64,000 nt of DNA from an uncultured Bacteroidales bacterium (GTDB lineage Bacteria > Bacteroidota > Bacteroidia > Bacteroidales > P3), in the NCBI GenBank assembly GCA_946183915.1, contig CAMHDJ010000005.1, positions 1 through 64,000 of the forward strand, read 5' to 3'. How positions within the stretch are numbered: the stretch's first letter is position 1; the number at the start of each line of letters is the position of its first letter. The notes beneath the pieces are model-generated. The model was not told the origin of the DNA. It did not search any database and was given only the letters and a program-made list of their open reading frames with translations. The position numbers and the translations under genes are program-made. Of this stretch, positions 36,395-44,729 are shown piece after piece.

Positions 36395-37086
36395 AGGGCA
36401 AACTGAGGAAGTTCGGTTTGGGCACGGCTGTAGTCCTCAGGCACCCCGATGTCGATGAAGTAGGTGTCGGAGACGTAGGCGCGGAAGGGTTCGCGCAGGG
36501 GTTGGAGTACGTCCTTCTCGAAGGAGAAGGGTTGCCCCACAGGCCAGGGGGCTAGAAGCGTGCGGTTGAGGCGGTAGATGCCGCCGTTGATGAGACCGGC
36601 GCCGGCGGTGGGGTCTTTCTCGCGGAAAGCGGTAATGAGCCCCTGGGGGTCGGTCTCCACGGTGCCGTAGCGTCCTGCGTCGGGTACATGGCGCAACACG
36701 ATCATCAGGCGGCACCTGGGGTCGTCGGCGTTCAGCATGAGGTCATGGTCGATGCGGAAGAAGGTGTCGCCGTTGAGCACGGTGACGCGCTCCTCCGTGC
36801 AGTGCTGCAGGGCGTTGACGATGGCACCGCCGGTGCCCAGGGGAGTGGCCTCGTGGGCGTAGTCGATCGCAAGGTCGCGGTAGCGCAGCCCGAAGTATTC
36901 CTCCACCTTCTCGTGCATGTAGCCGGTGGCGAGGACGACGTGGCGGTAGCCCTGCCGCACGAGGTCGTCGAGCAGGTAGGCCAGGAACGGCCGTCCCGCT
37001 ACGGGAGCCATCGGTTTGGGCACGTCGCTCACCACGGTGCGCAGACGGGTCCCGAAACCTCCTGCCAGTATGATGGCCTCTCTCAT
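36391..37086 (-). CDS. hddC: nucleotidyltransferase, likely D-glycero-alpha-D-manno-heptose 1-phosphate guanylyltransferase
   Basis: 231 residues from ATG 37086. IILAGGFGTRLRTVVSDVPK is the nucleotidyltransferase signature, TPLGTGGAI and VLNGDTFF follow, and the short form without a hexapeptide domain fits HddC-type enzymes. With gmhA, hddA and gmhB next to it, the product is probably GDP-D-glycero-alpha-D-manno-heptose. A mannose-1-phosphate guanylyltransferase is the main alternative. It overlaps both gmhA and gmhB by 4 bases. The long open frame upstream of this start is a shadow of hddA/gmhA. Confidence 0.85.
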   Translation of the reverse strand: MREAIILAGGFGTRLRTVVSDVPKPMAPVAGRPFLAYLLDDLVRQGYRHVVLATGYMHEKVEEYFGLRYRDLAIDYAHEATPLGTGGAIVNALQHCTEERVTVLNGDTFFRIDHDLMLNADDPRCRLMIVLRHVPDAGRYGTVETDPQGLITAFREKDPTAGAGLINGGIYRLNRTLLAPWPVGQPFSFEKDVLQPLREPFRAYVSDTYFIDIGVPEDYSRAQTELPQFAL

Positions 37087-37655
37087 TTGAACATTGCCGT
37101 TTCGACCAACTCGCAGATGATGTGGCCCAGCATGATGTGGCTTTCTTGGATGCGGGGGGTGTCGGTGCTCGGCACGTTGAGCAGCAGACCGCCGCAGTCG
37201 CGCATCTTGCCACCCGTGGCACCCGTCAGCGACACGATGTGCACGCCCATCTCCTGGGCTGCCTTGTAGGCCTCCAGTATGTTCTTGCTGTTGCCGCTGG
37301 TGGAGATGCCCACCAGCACATCGCCTCGTTTGGCGGTGCCGCGCAACAGGCGGGCGAAGATGTACTCGTAGCCGTAGTCGTTGCCCACGGCGGTGAGGTA
37401 GCTCGTGTTGCAGTGCAGCGCTTCGGCGTTGAGGGGCGGGCGGTCGAAGTAGAAGCGTCCGCTCAGTTCGGCGGCCAGGTGCTGTGCGTCGGCCGCGCTG
37501 CCGCCGTTGCCGCAGAAGTGGATCTTGCCTCCGGCGCGGAGGCTGCCCTCGATCAGCCGGGCGGCCTCGCCGACGCGCTCCATCAGGGCGCTGTCGGCCA
37601 GGATCGCCTGCTTGACGGCGATGCTCTGTTCTATCGATTCTTGTATTCGGTTCAT
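37083..37655 (-). CDS. gmhA: sedoheptulose 7-phosphate isomerase
   Basis: 190 residues, SIS domain. IHFCGNGGSAADAQHLAAELSGRF is the hallmark of GmhA, and ISTSGNSKNIL is the sugar-phosphate loop. It converts sedoheptulose 7-phosphate to D-glycero-D-manno-heptose 7-phosphate, the first step toward activated heptose. It overlaps hddC by 4 bases and follows hddA by 12. Confidence 0.95.
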   Translation of the reverse strand: MNRIQESIEQSIAVKQAILADSALMERVGEAARLIEGSLRAGGKIHFCGNGGSAADAQHLAAELSGRFYFDRPPLNAEALHCNTSYLTAVGNDYGYEYIFARLLRGTAKRGDVLVGISTSGNSKNILEAYKAAQEMGVHIVSLTGATGGKMRDCGGLLLNVPSTDTPRIQESHIMLGHIICELVETAMFK

Positions 37656-37667
37656 AGGGAGTGGGTG

Positions 37668-38690
37668 TTATTGTATGGTCCAGGTCTTCAGTCCCTCGGA
37701 GGTGAAGTCGTAGCGCTTGGTCTCGCCGCCGAAGCGTTTCAGGGCCTCGTGCACGGCGAAGCGGGTCAGTCCGGGGCAATAGAAGAACATGAAACCGCCG
37801 CCGCCGGCACCGCTGATCTTGCCGCCCGAGGCACCGGCGCCGAGCGCCGCCTCGTAGATGGCATCGATGCGCTCGTTGCTGATGCTCTGGGCCATCTGTT
37901 TCTTGTGCTGCCATCCGAAGTTGAGTATCTCGCCGATGTCGCCCACATGCCCTTTCAGCAGGGCTTCCTTCATCTGCTGTGCCTGCTCTTTGAGGCGGTG
38001 CATGCTCTCGATGCTCGACGACTTCTTGGCCTTCACGTTCTGCTGCTGCTCGCGGATGATGTCGGCGCTGACGTGCGACGTGTCCGTCCAGTAGAGCAGC
38101 AGGTTGTGGTTCAGCTCGTCGATGTAGCGCTGGCGTACCCGCAGGGGGTTGACGATGACGTTGTCGCCGAGGAACTCCATGTAGTTGAACCCGCCGAAGG
38201 TGGCGGCATATTGGTCCTGCTTGCCGCCGGCCAGCCCCAGGTCGATGCGCTCGATCTCGTAGGCCAGGCGGGCGATGTCGTACTCGCCCAGCGGCAGCTT
38301 GAGCCACTCCACATAGGCGCCCAGGATGCTCACCACCAGGGTCGACGAGGTGCCCAGACCGCTGCCGGCCGGCGCGTCGACGAAGGAGGCTATGCGCATC
38401 GACAGCGGCCGGTGCGTGAACTGGCGCACGATGCGGTTGTACACCCCTTTGTGCAGGATGAAGTAGCCGTCGGTATCCACCTCGGTGGCGTTCTCATACA
38501 CCTCGTGCAGCCCCTTGTCGGGGGCCAGGAATTCCACCCGCCCGTCGTCGGTGGGCTCGATGGTGGTGTAGGCCGCCATGCTGATGGTGGCGTTGAGGAT
38601 GGCGCCGCCGTAGAGGTCGCTGTAGGGCGACACGTCGGTGCCGCCGCCGGCCAGCCCCAAACGCAACGGTGCTTTGCTTCTGATGGTCAT
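37668..38690 (-). CDS. hddA: D-glycero-alpha-D-manno-heptose 7-phosphate kinase
   Basis: 340 residues, GHMP kinase family. RSKAPLRLGLAGGGTDVSPY at the N-terminus and the ATP loop DAPAGSGLGTSSTLVVSILG near residue 105 are characteristic. The third motif is KISGAGGGGFMFF near 293. HddA phosphorylates the anomeric carbon with alpha stereochemistry, which leads to the GDP-sugar branch rather than the ADP-heptose of the LPS core. It sits between the glycosyltransferase and gmhA; a 7-bp-period array (38692-38726) lies just upstream. Confidence 0.92.
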   Translation of the reverse strand: MTIRSKAPLRLGLAGGGTDVSPYSDLYGGAILNATISMAAYTTIEPTDDGRVEFLAPDKGLHEVYENATEVDTDGYFILHKGVYNRIVRQFTHRPLSMRIASFVDAPAGSGLGTSSTLVVSILGAYVEWLKLPLGEYDIARLAYEIERIDLGLAGGKQDQYAATFGGFNYMEFLGDNVIVNPLRVRQRYIDELNHNLLLYWTDTSHVSADIIREQQQNVKAKKSSSIESMHRLKEQAQQMKEALLKGHVGDIGEILNFGWQHKKQMAQSISNERIDAIYEAALGAGASGGKISGAGGGGFMFFYCPGLTRFAVHEALKRFGGETKRYDFTSEGLKTWTIQ

Positions 38691-38691
38691 A

Positions 38692-38726
38692 TAACTCTAA
38701 ACTCTTAGTTTTTAACTCTTAACTTC
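38692..38726. repeat. 7-bp-period array across the glycosyltransferase stop codon
   Basis: TAACTCT, AAACTCT, TAGTTTT, TAACTCT, TAACTTC in register. On the minus strand it encodes the last residues (KLRVKN) and the stop codon and ends before the hddA start codon. Confidence 0.8.
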
Positions 38727-39838
38727 TCTATCGCCTCGGTCATGTGGCTCCAGAGGTACTTCTGTTTCTCGCGGCGCACACCCTCGGTGAGGCGCGCTTC
38801 CCAGCCTTCGGCAAAGTAGCGCACCAGGGCGTCGGCGATGGGTTGCGGCTGGGGGTCCACCACGAAGCCCACCTCGCCGTCGGGCACGATCTCCGGCAGG
38901 CCGCCCACGCGGGTGACCAGCATCGGCCGCTCGAAGTGGAACGCTATCTGCGTCACACCGCTCTGGGTGGCTGTCTTGTAGGGCTGCGCCACCAGGTCGG
39001 CCGCGCAGAAGTAGCGGTTCACCTCGTGGTCCGGAATGAAGTCGGTCTTCAGCACCACGCGGTCGGCGATGCCCAGCCGCTCGATCTGGTCCATGTACGG
39101 TTTGGGGTCGCCGTAGAACTCGCCCGCCACGATCAGCCGCGCGTCCAGCTCCGCCAGGCGCCGGTCGGCCATGGCCTCCAGCAGCAGGTCGAGCCCCTTG
39201 TAGTCGCGGATGAAGCCGAAGAAGAGCACGTAGCGGTGGCTGGGGTCGAGCTGCAGCAGGCGCAGGGCCTCCTCGCGCCCGAGGCGGTCGCCGTAGTGGT
39301 CGTAGAGCGGGTGGGGACAGAAGGTGCGCGGCTTGCGGTGCTGCGGGTCGAAGAGGTCGGCGTCGGCCAGCACCGAGCGGCTCATGGCCACCATGCCGTC
39401 CACCGAGCGGACAAAGTAGCGGGCAAACAGCCGGTCGCCCGGGCGCTTCTCGTGCGGCACCAGGTTGTCCAGAATGCTGATGCGGCTCATCCCCGTGCAG
39501 CGGGCCGCACGGTTGGCCGTGCCCAAGGCCGGCGCCATGAAGGGCAGCCAGAACTTGGTGATCAGCAGGTCGGGCCGGCGGCGCCGGATGTAGCGCCCCG
39601 TCTTCAGCCAGCTGAAGGGGTTGATGGCGTTCAGCATCCGCGTGATCTTCAGCCCCTCGGGGGCGGGCTCGTCGCTGTACTGCGTCTTGCCGGGAAAGAG
39701 GAACGACGGGTACTGCAGCGTGAAGGTCACAATCTCCACCTCGTGCCCGTTCTGTTGGTATTCGCGTGCCAGGCGCTCGTTGAAGGCCGAAAGGCCCCCG
39801 CGGTAGGGCCAGGCGGTGCCCAGAATGATGACTCTCAT
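38705..39838 (-). CDS. GT4-family glycosyltransferase
   Basis: 377 residues, GT-B fold. The N-terminal donor/acceptor lobe begins MRVIILGTAWPYRGGLSAFN; the second lobe has VLFFGFIRDYKGLDLLLEAM near 200 and the ExxGxxxxEA-like region KTATQSGVTQIAFHFERPMLV near 285, where the usual first Glu is replaced. It may transfer the heptose made by the adjacent operon to a lipid-linked glycan, capsule or O-antigen; this is inferred from gene order. It is 4 bases downstream of the TonB-C gene. The last codons are part of a 7-bp tandem repeat. Confidence 0.82.
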   Translation of the reverse strand: MRVIILGTAWPYRGGLSAFNERLAREYQQNGHEVEIVTFTLQYPSFLFPGKTQYSDEPAPEGLKITRMLNAINPFSWLKTGRYIRRRRPDLLITKFWLPFMAPALGTANRAARCTGMSRISILDNLVPHEKRPGDRLFARYFVRSVDGMVAMSRSVLADADLFDPQHRKPRTFCPHPLYDHYGDRLGREEALRLLQLDPSHRYVLFFGFIRDYKGLDLLLEAMADRRLAELDARLIVAGEFYGDPKPYMDQIERLGIADRVVLKTDFIPDHEVNRYFCAADLVAQPYKTATQSGVTQIAFHFERPMLVTRVGGLPEIVPDGEVGFVVDPQPQPIADALVRYFAEGWEARLTEGVRREKQKYLWSHMTEAIEKLRVKN

Positions 39839-39842
39839 GACG

Positions 39843-40259
39843 TTACAACTGGAATTGGATGGGCAGGGTGAACTGCACGCGTACCTTCTTGCCCTGCTGT
39901 TTGCCGGGTTTCCACTTGGGCATGGCGCGCACCAGGCGCACGGCCTCCTGCTCCAGGGCCGCCATCGCGTCGCGGTGGTTCACCACCCGCACGTTCGAGA
40001 TCGACCCGTCGGTCTCCACCACGAAGGTGACGAACACCGTCCCCTCCACCTGCTGCTCGCGGGCCTCGGCCGGATAGTTCACGTGCGATCCCAGCCACGG
40101 CACCAGGGCTTCCATGCCGCCGTCGAACTCCGGATCCTGCTCCACCACGGTATACACCGAGGTGCCGCCCACCGTGGCCGTACTCTTGCCCGCCGGCGTC
40201 TGGGCCGTCGCCGTCAGGCCGGCCAGCAAGGTGACTATCAGTATAACAATCTGTTTCAT
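39843..40259 (-). CDS. small exported TonB C-terminal-domain protein
   Basis: 138 residues: a signal peptide (MKQIVILIVTLLAGLTATAQ), a short linker, then the TonB C-terminal fold (YPAEAREQQVEGTVFVTFVV, VVNHRDAMAALEQEAVRLVRAMPKW and VRVQFTLPIQF). Unlike TonB it has no membrane anchor or Pro-rich spacer, so it is probably a free periplasmic domain. Such proteins are common in Bacteroidetes; their receptors are unknown. It precedes the glycosyltransferase by 4 bases. Confidence 0.85.
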   Translation of the reverse strand: MKQIVILIVTLLAGLTATAQTPAGKSTATVGGTSVYTVVEQDPEFDGGMEALVPWLGSHVNYPAEAREQQVEGTVFVTFVVETDGSISNVRVVNHRDAMAALEQEAVRLVRAMPKWKPGKQQGKKVRVQFTLPIQFQL

Positions 40260-40359
40260 AGCGTGTATACTTTTCTGTTATCCATTTTCATAACGTCAGC
40301 CCCGCCTAATTATTGCCCGGCACGAAAAAAAAGCGAAAAAAACGCCCGCCGGCAGCCTA

Positions 40360-40436
40360 TCCTCCAGGCATCATCCAGGCATCATCTAGGCATCATCTAG
40401 GCATCAACTAGGCATCCCCTCTGCATCCCCTCTGCA
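40360..40436. repeat. 11-bp-period tandem array, 7 units
   Basis: TCCTCCAGGCA, TCATCCAGGCA, TCATCTAGGCA twice, TCAACTAGGCA, then TCCCCTCTGCA twice, in register. It lies between the TonB-C gene start and the tRNA-Leu terminator and shares the two unit types of the arrays at 8917, 17537, 31715 (one type) and 57554. Confidence 0.92.
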
Positions 40437-40500
40437 TAAATGGCAGCCAAATTGTACTTTCGGGCATCGAAAACGGAGGCATGGTGCCGCCGTGGGACAG

Positions 40501-40536
40501 TGCAAAAAGAAAACGGTGGCCGCAGGACCACCGTTT
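40501..40536 (-). terminator. tRNA-Leu terminator
   Basis: AAACGGTGG (40511-40519) and CCACCGTTT (40528-40536), followed on the minus strand by TTCTTTTTG. Confidence 0.8.
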
Positions 40537-40538
40537 CG

Positions 40539-40621
40539 TACCCCGGGAGGGACTTGAACCCTCACGCCGTTGCCGGCAGCAGATTTTGAGTCTACCGTGT
40601 CTACCATTCCACCACCAGGGC
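40539..40621 (-). tRNA. tRNA-Leu (anticodon CAA)
   Basis: 83 bases on the minus strand. The acceptor stem pairs GCCCTGG with CCGGGGT; the anticodon arm is GTAGA-CTCAAAA-TCTGC with anticodon CAA (reads UUG). A long variable arm (TGCCGGCAACGGCG) identifies a class II tRNA, and the T arm contains GGTTCAAGTCC. The 3' CCA is not encoded. It has its own promoter and terminator and is divergent from prs. Confidence 0.95.
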
Positions 40622-40646
40622 ATCGCTTTTCGTCTCGAAAGCGGGT

Positions 40647-40677
40647 GCAAAAGTACACACTTTTCTGCACATGACAA
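40647..40677 (-). promoter_or_regulatory. tRNA-Leu promoter
   Basis: Minus strand: TTG (40675-40677) in TTTTGTCATGTG, a 19-base spacer, TACTTTTGC (40647-40655). Confidence 0.85.
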
Positions 40678-40686
40678 AATATTTTT

Positions 40687-40717
40687 TTGCCAGTCACTAA
40701 AAAATGTGTATTTTTGC
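40687..40717 (+). promoter_or_regulatory. prs promoter
   Basis: TTG (40687-40689), a 19-base spacer, TATTTTTGC (40709-40717). Its -33 element is only 9 bases from that of the divergent tRNA-Leu promoter. Confidence 0.85.
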
Positions 40718-40780
40718 ATTCGTTTTCAAGGACTAAAGAAACTAGAAAATCTTTGTAAGAAACCCAAAATCAAAACAATA

Positions 40781-41767
40781 ATGAGCGACAAACGTTCTGA
40801 CAAAGTGTTCATTTTCGCTGGCCGTGCCACCCAAGACCTGGCTCGCCGCGTGGCCGAGATCTATGGCATTCCGCTGGGCAACTCGACCGTTTTCCAGTAT
40901 GCCGACGGTGAATTCCAGCCCTCCTACGAGGAGACCATCCGCGGAGGTATCGTCTTCATCATCCAGTCGACCATCCCGCCGACCGACAACCTCTTCGAGC
41001 TCCTGATGATGATCGACGCCGCCAAGCGCGCCTCGGCCCAGAAGATCATCGCCGTGATTCCTTATTATGGATTCGCGCGTCAGGACCGCAAGGACCGTCC
41101 CCATGTGCCGATCGCCTCGAAACTCATCGCCGACATGATCAGTGTGGCGGGTGTGGACCGCGTGATCACCATGGACCTCCATGCCGACCAGATTCAGGGT
41201 TTCTTCAACATCCCCGTCGACCATCTCTACGGCTCGAGCCTCTTCATGCCCTACATCCGTGAGAAGTTCGACATCGAGGATGTGATGTTCGCCAGCCCCG
41301 ACATGGGCGGCAGCAAGCGCGCCGGCACCTACGCCAAGACGCTCAACAACAGCTTCGTCATCTGCTACAAGCATCGCAACAAGCCCAACGAGATCGGCGA
41401 GATGCGCCTCATCGGCGATGTGGAGGGCAAGCACGTCATCCTGCTCGACGACATCATCGACACGGGCTCGACGATCTGCAAGGCCGCCGGCATCATCAAG
41501 CAGAGCGGCGCCAAGAGCGTGCGCGCCATGATCACCCACCCGGTGCTCAGCGGCAACGCCATCGAGAAGGTCGAGGCCTCCGACCTCGAGGAGCTCGTCG
41601 TGGCCGACACCATCCCCCTGAAGCGTCCGTCGGACAAGATCCACGTCCTCAGCTGCGACTGGCTGCTGGCCGAGGCCATCCGCCGCGTGGTCAACTTCGA
41701 AAGCCTCGACAACCTCTACGAGACCACCCTCCACCACAAGGGCGTCATCAAACGCATGAACGAATAG
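40781..41767 (+). CDS. prs: ribose-phosphate pyrophosphokinase
   Basis: 328 residues from ATG 40781. FIFAGRATQDLARRVAEIYG at the start, the flexible-loop sequence PYYGFARQDRKDRP near residue 97, VITMDLHADQIQGFF near 132 and the PRPP motif VILLDDIIDTGSTICKAAG near 222 identify PRPP synthetase (class I). It makes PRPP for nucleotide, His and Trp synthesis. It is followed by rplY after 63 bases. The upstream frame runs through the antisense of tRNA-Leu and is not coding. Confidence 0.97.
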   Translation: MSDKRSDKVFIFAGRATQDLARRVAEIYGIPLGNSTVFQYADGEFQPSYEETIRGGIVFIIQSTIPPTDNLFELLMMIDAAKRASAQKIIAVIPYYGFARQDRKDRPHVPIASKLIADMISVAGVDRVITMDLHADQIQGFFNIPVDHLYGSSLFMPYIREKFDIEDVMFASPDMGGSKRAGTYAKTLNNSFVICYKHRNKPNEIGEMRLIGDVEGKHVILLDDIIDTGSTICKAAGIIKQSGAKSVRAMITHPVLSGNAIEKVEASDLEELVVADTIPLKRPSDKIHVLSCDWLLAEAIRRVVNFESLDNLYETTLHHKGVIKRMNE

Positions 41768-41830
41768 CAGGACCCTGTGGCCCTGCCGCACAACAAACAT
41801 AACATATTAACAATCAAACAAACAACAACA

Positions 41831-42418
41831 ATGAGAGTAGTATCAATGAGCGGTGCTCTGCGTGAGCACGTAGGGAAAAAGGATGCTAAGGCTCTGCGCC
41901 GCGACGCCAAGGTTCCGTGCGTCATGTACGGCAAAGACCAGCAGTACATGTTCAGTGTCGACCAGACCGCCTTCCAGCGCGTGCTGTTCAACCCCGAGCC
42001 CTGCTTCATCAAAGTGACCCTGAACGGCGTCGACCACATGGCCATGCTGAAGGACATCGAGTTCCACCCCGTGACCGAGATCGTCTACCACGCCGACTTC
42101 TACGAGATGACCGACGACAAGCCCGTCGTCATGTCCATCCCCGTCCACACCTGCGGCACCTCGAAGGGTGTCATGAAAGGCGGTAAACTGGCCTATAAGC
42201 AGAAACGCCTCAACGTGAAGGCTCTGCCCGCCAACATGCCCAGCGAGGTGATGATCGACATCACCAACCTCGATGTCAACCAGCGCGTCCGCGTGCAGGA
42301 CATCGCCACCGACAACTACTGCATCCTCAACCCGAAGAGCAGCGAGGTTGTCAACGTCCTCAGCACCCGCGCCAGCGCCACCGCCGACGACGGTGAAGGT
42401 GAGGCTGCCGCCGAGTAA
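41831..42418 (+). CDS. rplY: 50S ribosomal protein bL25 (CTC-type, with C-terminal domain)
   Basis: 195 residues. The 5S rRNA-binding N-terminal domain (LREHVGKKDAKALRRDAKVPCVMYG) is followed by the beta-rich TL5/CTC domain (YHADFYEMTDDKPVVMSIPV, KALPANMPSEVMIDITNLDV) and an acidic tail. bL25 stabilises 5S rRNA in the large subunit. In many Bacteroidetes it is followed by pth, which is absent here. A strong terminator closes the prs-rplY unit. Confidence 0.95.
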   Translation: MRVVSMSGALREHVGKKDAKALRRDAKVPCVMYGKDQQYMFSVDQTAFQRVLFNPEPCFIKVTLNGVDHMAMLKDIEFHPVTEIVYHADFYEMTDDKPVVMSIPVHTCGTSKGVMKGGKLAYKQKRLNVKALPANMPSEVMIDITNLDVNQRVRVQDIATDNYCILNPKSSEVVNVLSTRASATADDGEGEAAAE

Positions 42419-42447
42419 TCATTCGAAAACGACAACCATCAACACAG

Positions 42448-42483
42448 AAGGGCAATCCATACGGATTGCCCTTCATCGTTTTT
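42448..42483 (+). terminator. prs-rplY terminator
   Basis: AAGGGCAATCC-ATAC-GGATTGCCCTT (42448-42473), an 11-bp perfect stem, then CATCGTTTTT. Confidence 0.9.
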
Positions 42484-42518
42484 ATACAATATAATCACTC
42501 CCGTTCCGTTTTATTAAT

Positions 42519-43685
42519 ATGAAAAAGATACTCTTTCCCCTGCTGGCATTCGTCAGCTTCTCCTCTCTTATGGGGCAGCCGGAAATGGAGAAGGTTGTCT
42601 ACTTGAGCCATCTCTATGTCAAGTCGGATATTAACGGGAAGAAAGCCCTCCTGGCGTTTGATACAGGTTCTCCCTACACCTGTGTCGACAGTACCTATGT
42701 CGCAGACAGCAATCTGCAGTACACGAGAATCGGGCGTGCGAGTATGGGTGGTTCGGGAAATGCCCAGGAGAAGGTCCGCATCATCATCGGCGAATTGACC
42801 TACACTTTTGCCGACAAGAAGTATACAAGCAAGGTGTCTCCCATTATCCAGCTCAAACCCATCTTGGGCGACCAGGCCGACGGTATCCTGGGAATTGACA
42901 ATATGGGTGATAAGGTTATCGCGATAGATTATGAGAGGGAGCAGATGGGGCTCTGGGACCAACTGGGCGACGTCAGCGGCTATACCTCCATTCCTATCCG
43001 TTACGAGAACAACCGTATCTATGTGCCGCTGAGTGTCACCGTCGGCGAGGGTGAAGTCATAGAAGGAAAGGGGCTGATAGACCTCGGTAGCGGTGGCTCA
43101 ATTGAGTTTACAAGCATGGTGGCTCAGCAATATAATCTGAAAAGCGTCACTCCGCAACTGCCTTACTCTTACGCTGTCGGCGGTATCGGTGGCGAATCGT
43201 CCGGATGTTACATCAGGGTAAAGAGCGCTTCGGTGGGAGATTATACTTTGAACGATATCGTTATATCGTTCAGCAACAACACAGGTGGCGCTCTCTCTGA
43301 TAGAGAGTATATATGTATTGTTGGCAATGACTTCTGGGATCGCTTCGATATGATGATAGACCTTTCCGGCAAGCGGCTTTACCTACGGCCGAATGCGAAG
43401 TTTGGCGCCCCTTTCGAGAGTCCTGTGCGTGGCTTCTCCTATACTGACCGAAGCCGTACCCTCGGTTGCTGGGTGGTCAACGGTCTCTATGAGGACTCCA
43501 ATGCTGAGAAGGCGGGGCTTCGTAAGGGTGACCGCATCACTGCGCTGAACGGCCGTAATGTGAAGGAGATCACTCTTGAAGAGCGGAAAACGCTCTTCGA
43601 CGGAATGAAGGAGGTGAGCCTCACCGTCTGGCGCGACAATGGCGAGACAGAGATAGCGTTTCCTTTTGACGAACCGAAACTGTAA
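42519..43685 (+). CDS. exported retropepsin-like aspartic protease with PDZ domain
   Basis: 388 residues with a signal peptide (MKKILFPLLAFVSFSSLMGQ). LLAFDTGSPYTCVD at residues 44-57 carries the aspartic protease DTG. A second half has GLIDLGSGGSIEFT near 182, in which the Thr of DTG is replaced by Leu, so the second site is atypical. A PDZ domain (YEDSNAEKAGLRKGDRITAL) covers about 300-385. This order (two retropepsin-like halves plus PDZ) is common in Bacteroidetes envelope proteins of unknown substrate. The gene is somewhat AT-richer than its neighbours and stands alone before a strong terminator. Confidence 0.8.
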   Translation: MKKILFPLLAFVSFSSLMGQPEMEKVVYLSHLYVKSDINGKKALLAFDTGSPYTCVDSTYVADSNLQYTRIGRASMGGSGNAQEKVRIIIGELTYTFADKKYTSKVSPIIQLKPILGDQADGILGIDNMGDKVIAIDYEREQMGLWDQLGDVSGYTSIPIRYENNRIYVPLSVTVGEGEVIEGKGLIDLGSGGSIEFTSMVAQQYNLKSVTPQLPYSYAVGGIGGESSGCYIRVKSASVGDYTLNDIVISFSNNTGGALSDREYICIVGNDFWDRFDMMIDLSGKRLYLRPNAKFGAPFESPVRGFSYTDRSRTLGCWVVNGLYEDSNAEKAGLRKGDRITALNGRNVKEITLEERKTLFDGMKEVSLTVWRDNGETEIAFPFDEPKL

Positions 43686-43696
43686 ACGGTAACAAT

Positions 43697-43735
43697 AAGA
43701 AGAGGGGGTCAAGCATTGCTTGACCCCCTCTTCTT
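43697..43735. terminator. bidirectional terminator between the protease gene and tRNA-Ser
   Basis: An 18- to 19-base perfect stem (AAGAAGAGGGGGTCAAGC with its complement) with T-rich sequence on both strands. Confidence 0.85.
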
Positions 43736-43739
43736 GTAT

Positions 43740-43829
43740 TGGCGGAGAGACAGGGATTCGAACCCTGGGACCAGCAAGCTGGTCAACGGTTTTCGAGACC
43801 GCCCCGATCGACCACTCCGGCATCTCTCC
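43740..43829 (-). tRNA. tRNA-Ser (anticodon CGA)
   Basis: Acceptor GGAGAGA pairs with TCTCTCC, discriminator G, CCA is encoded. The anticodon arm GCGGT-CTCGAAA-ACCGT gives CGA (reads UCG). A long variable arm (CCAGCTTGCTGG) identifies tRNA-Ser. The T arm contains GGTTCGAATCC. Own promoter and terminator. Confidence 0.95.
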
Positions 43830-43861
43830 AGTCGCGCCTCTCCCCGTCGGGAAAAGCGGGT

Positions 43862-43893
43862 GCAAAAGTACTAACTTTTTGCGATATGACCAA
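43862..43893 (-). promoter_or_regulatory. tRNA-Ser promoter
   Basis: Minus strand: TTG (43891-43893) in TTTGGTCATATCG, a 20-base spacer, TACTTTTGC (43862-43870). The rnz stop codon is only 3 bases upstream. Confidence 0.85.
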
Positions 43894-43895
43894 AT

Positions 43896-44720
43896 TTATT
43901 TTTCATCTGCCGTAGTGTCAGTCGGTTGGGTGGGAGTGTGGGAGATGTCGTAGCGCTGGTTGTCGGCGGCGATGATGGTGTTTGGGAACTCCTCGCGGGC
44001 CTGGCTGAGCAGCAGGTCGGGCTCGCGGAAGCGTGCGCTGATATGGGTGAGCAGCAGTTGGCGCACGCCGGCCAGGCGGGCCATACGGCCCGCCTGGCCG
44101 GCAGTGAGGTGCTTGCGCTCGGCGGCCAGCCGCTCGTACTCGTTGCTGAAGGTGCACTCGAGACACAGCAGGTCGGCCCCGGCGATATGGGGCAGGATGC
44201 GCTCGTCGTAGGCCGTGTCGCAGCAGTAGGCGTAGACCAGCGGCGCGGCGGCGTTGCGCGGCCGCTCGGTGATGCGGAAGCCGTAGTCGGGCACCGAGTG
44301 GTCGAGCGGGAAAGCGTCGACGGTGCAGCGCTGGTTCTCGAAGACGCGCCGGCAGTCCTCGTCGAAGTCCATCTCCACCCACTCGACCGCGAAGCCGATG
44401 TGGTTGCCCGTGAGCTCGAAGGTGGTCTCGATCACCTGGCGGGCACCCTTGGGCGCCACCACGGTCACCGCCTCGGTGCGGCCGCAGAGGTGCATGGTGC
44501 TCAGCAGGCCCGGCAGGCCGAAGAAGTGGTCGCCGTGCAGGTGCGAGATGGCGATGGTGTTGATGCTCTGCAGCTTGAGGTGGTTGTAGCGGATGCGGTC
44601 CTGGGTGGCTTCGGCGCAGTCGATCAGAAGCTTGAAGCCCCCGATGTTGAGCACCTGCGCCGAGCAGCGCCGGGCGCCGATGGGCAGGGCAGCTCCCGAG
44701 CCGAGGATGGTGACGAACAT
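43896..44720 (-). CDS. rnz: ribonuclease Z (tRNA 3' endonuclease)
   Basis: About 274 residues, metallo-beta-lactamase fold. The metal motif ISHLHGDHFFGLPGLL is near residue 59, an Asp ligand region YAYCCDTAYDE near 165, and LLLTHISARF near 225. tRNA-processing Zn enzymes of this family trim 3' trailers. tRNA-Ser lies immediately downstream on the same strand; because it encodes its own CCA it may depend less on RNase Z, whereas tRNA-Leu has no encoded CCA. Start ATG 44720 (or two codons earlier). The C-terminus is Thr/Asp-rich and unconserved. Confidence 0.93.
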   Translation of the reverse strand: MFVTILGSGAALPIGARRCSAQVLNIGGFKLLIDCAEATQDRIRYNHLKLQSINTIAISHLHGDHFFGLPGLLSTMHLCGRTEAVTVVAPKGARQVIETTFELTGNHIGFAVEWVEMDFDEDCRRVFENQRCTVDAFPLDHSVPDYGFRITERPRNAAAPLVYAYCCDTAYDERILPHIAGADLLCLECTFSNEYERLAAERKHLTAGQAGRMARLAGVRQLLLTHISARFREPDLLLSQAREEFPNTIIAADNQRYDISHTPTQPTDTTADEK

Positions 44721-44729
44721 GTGCATTCA

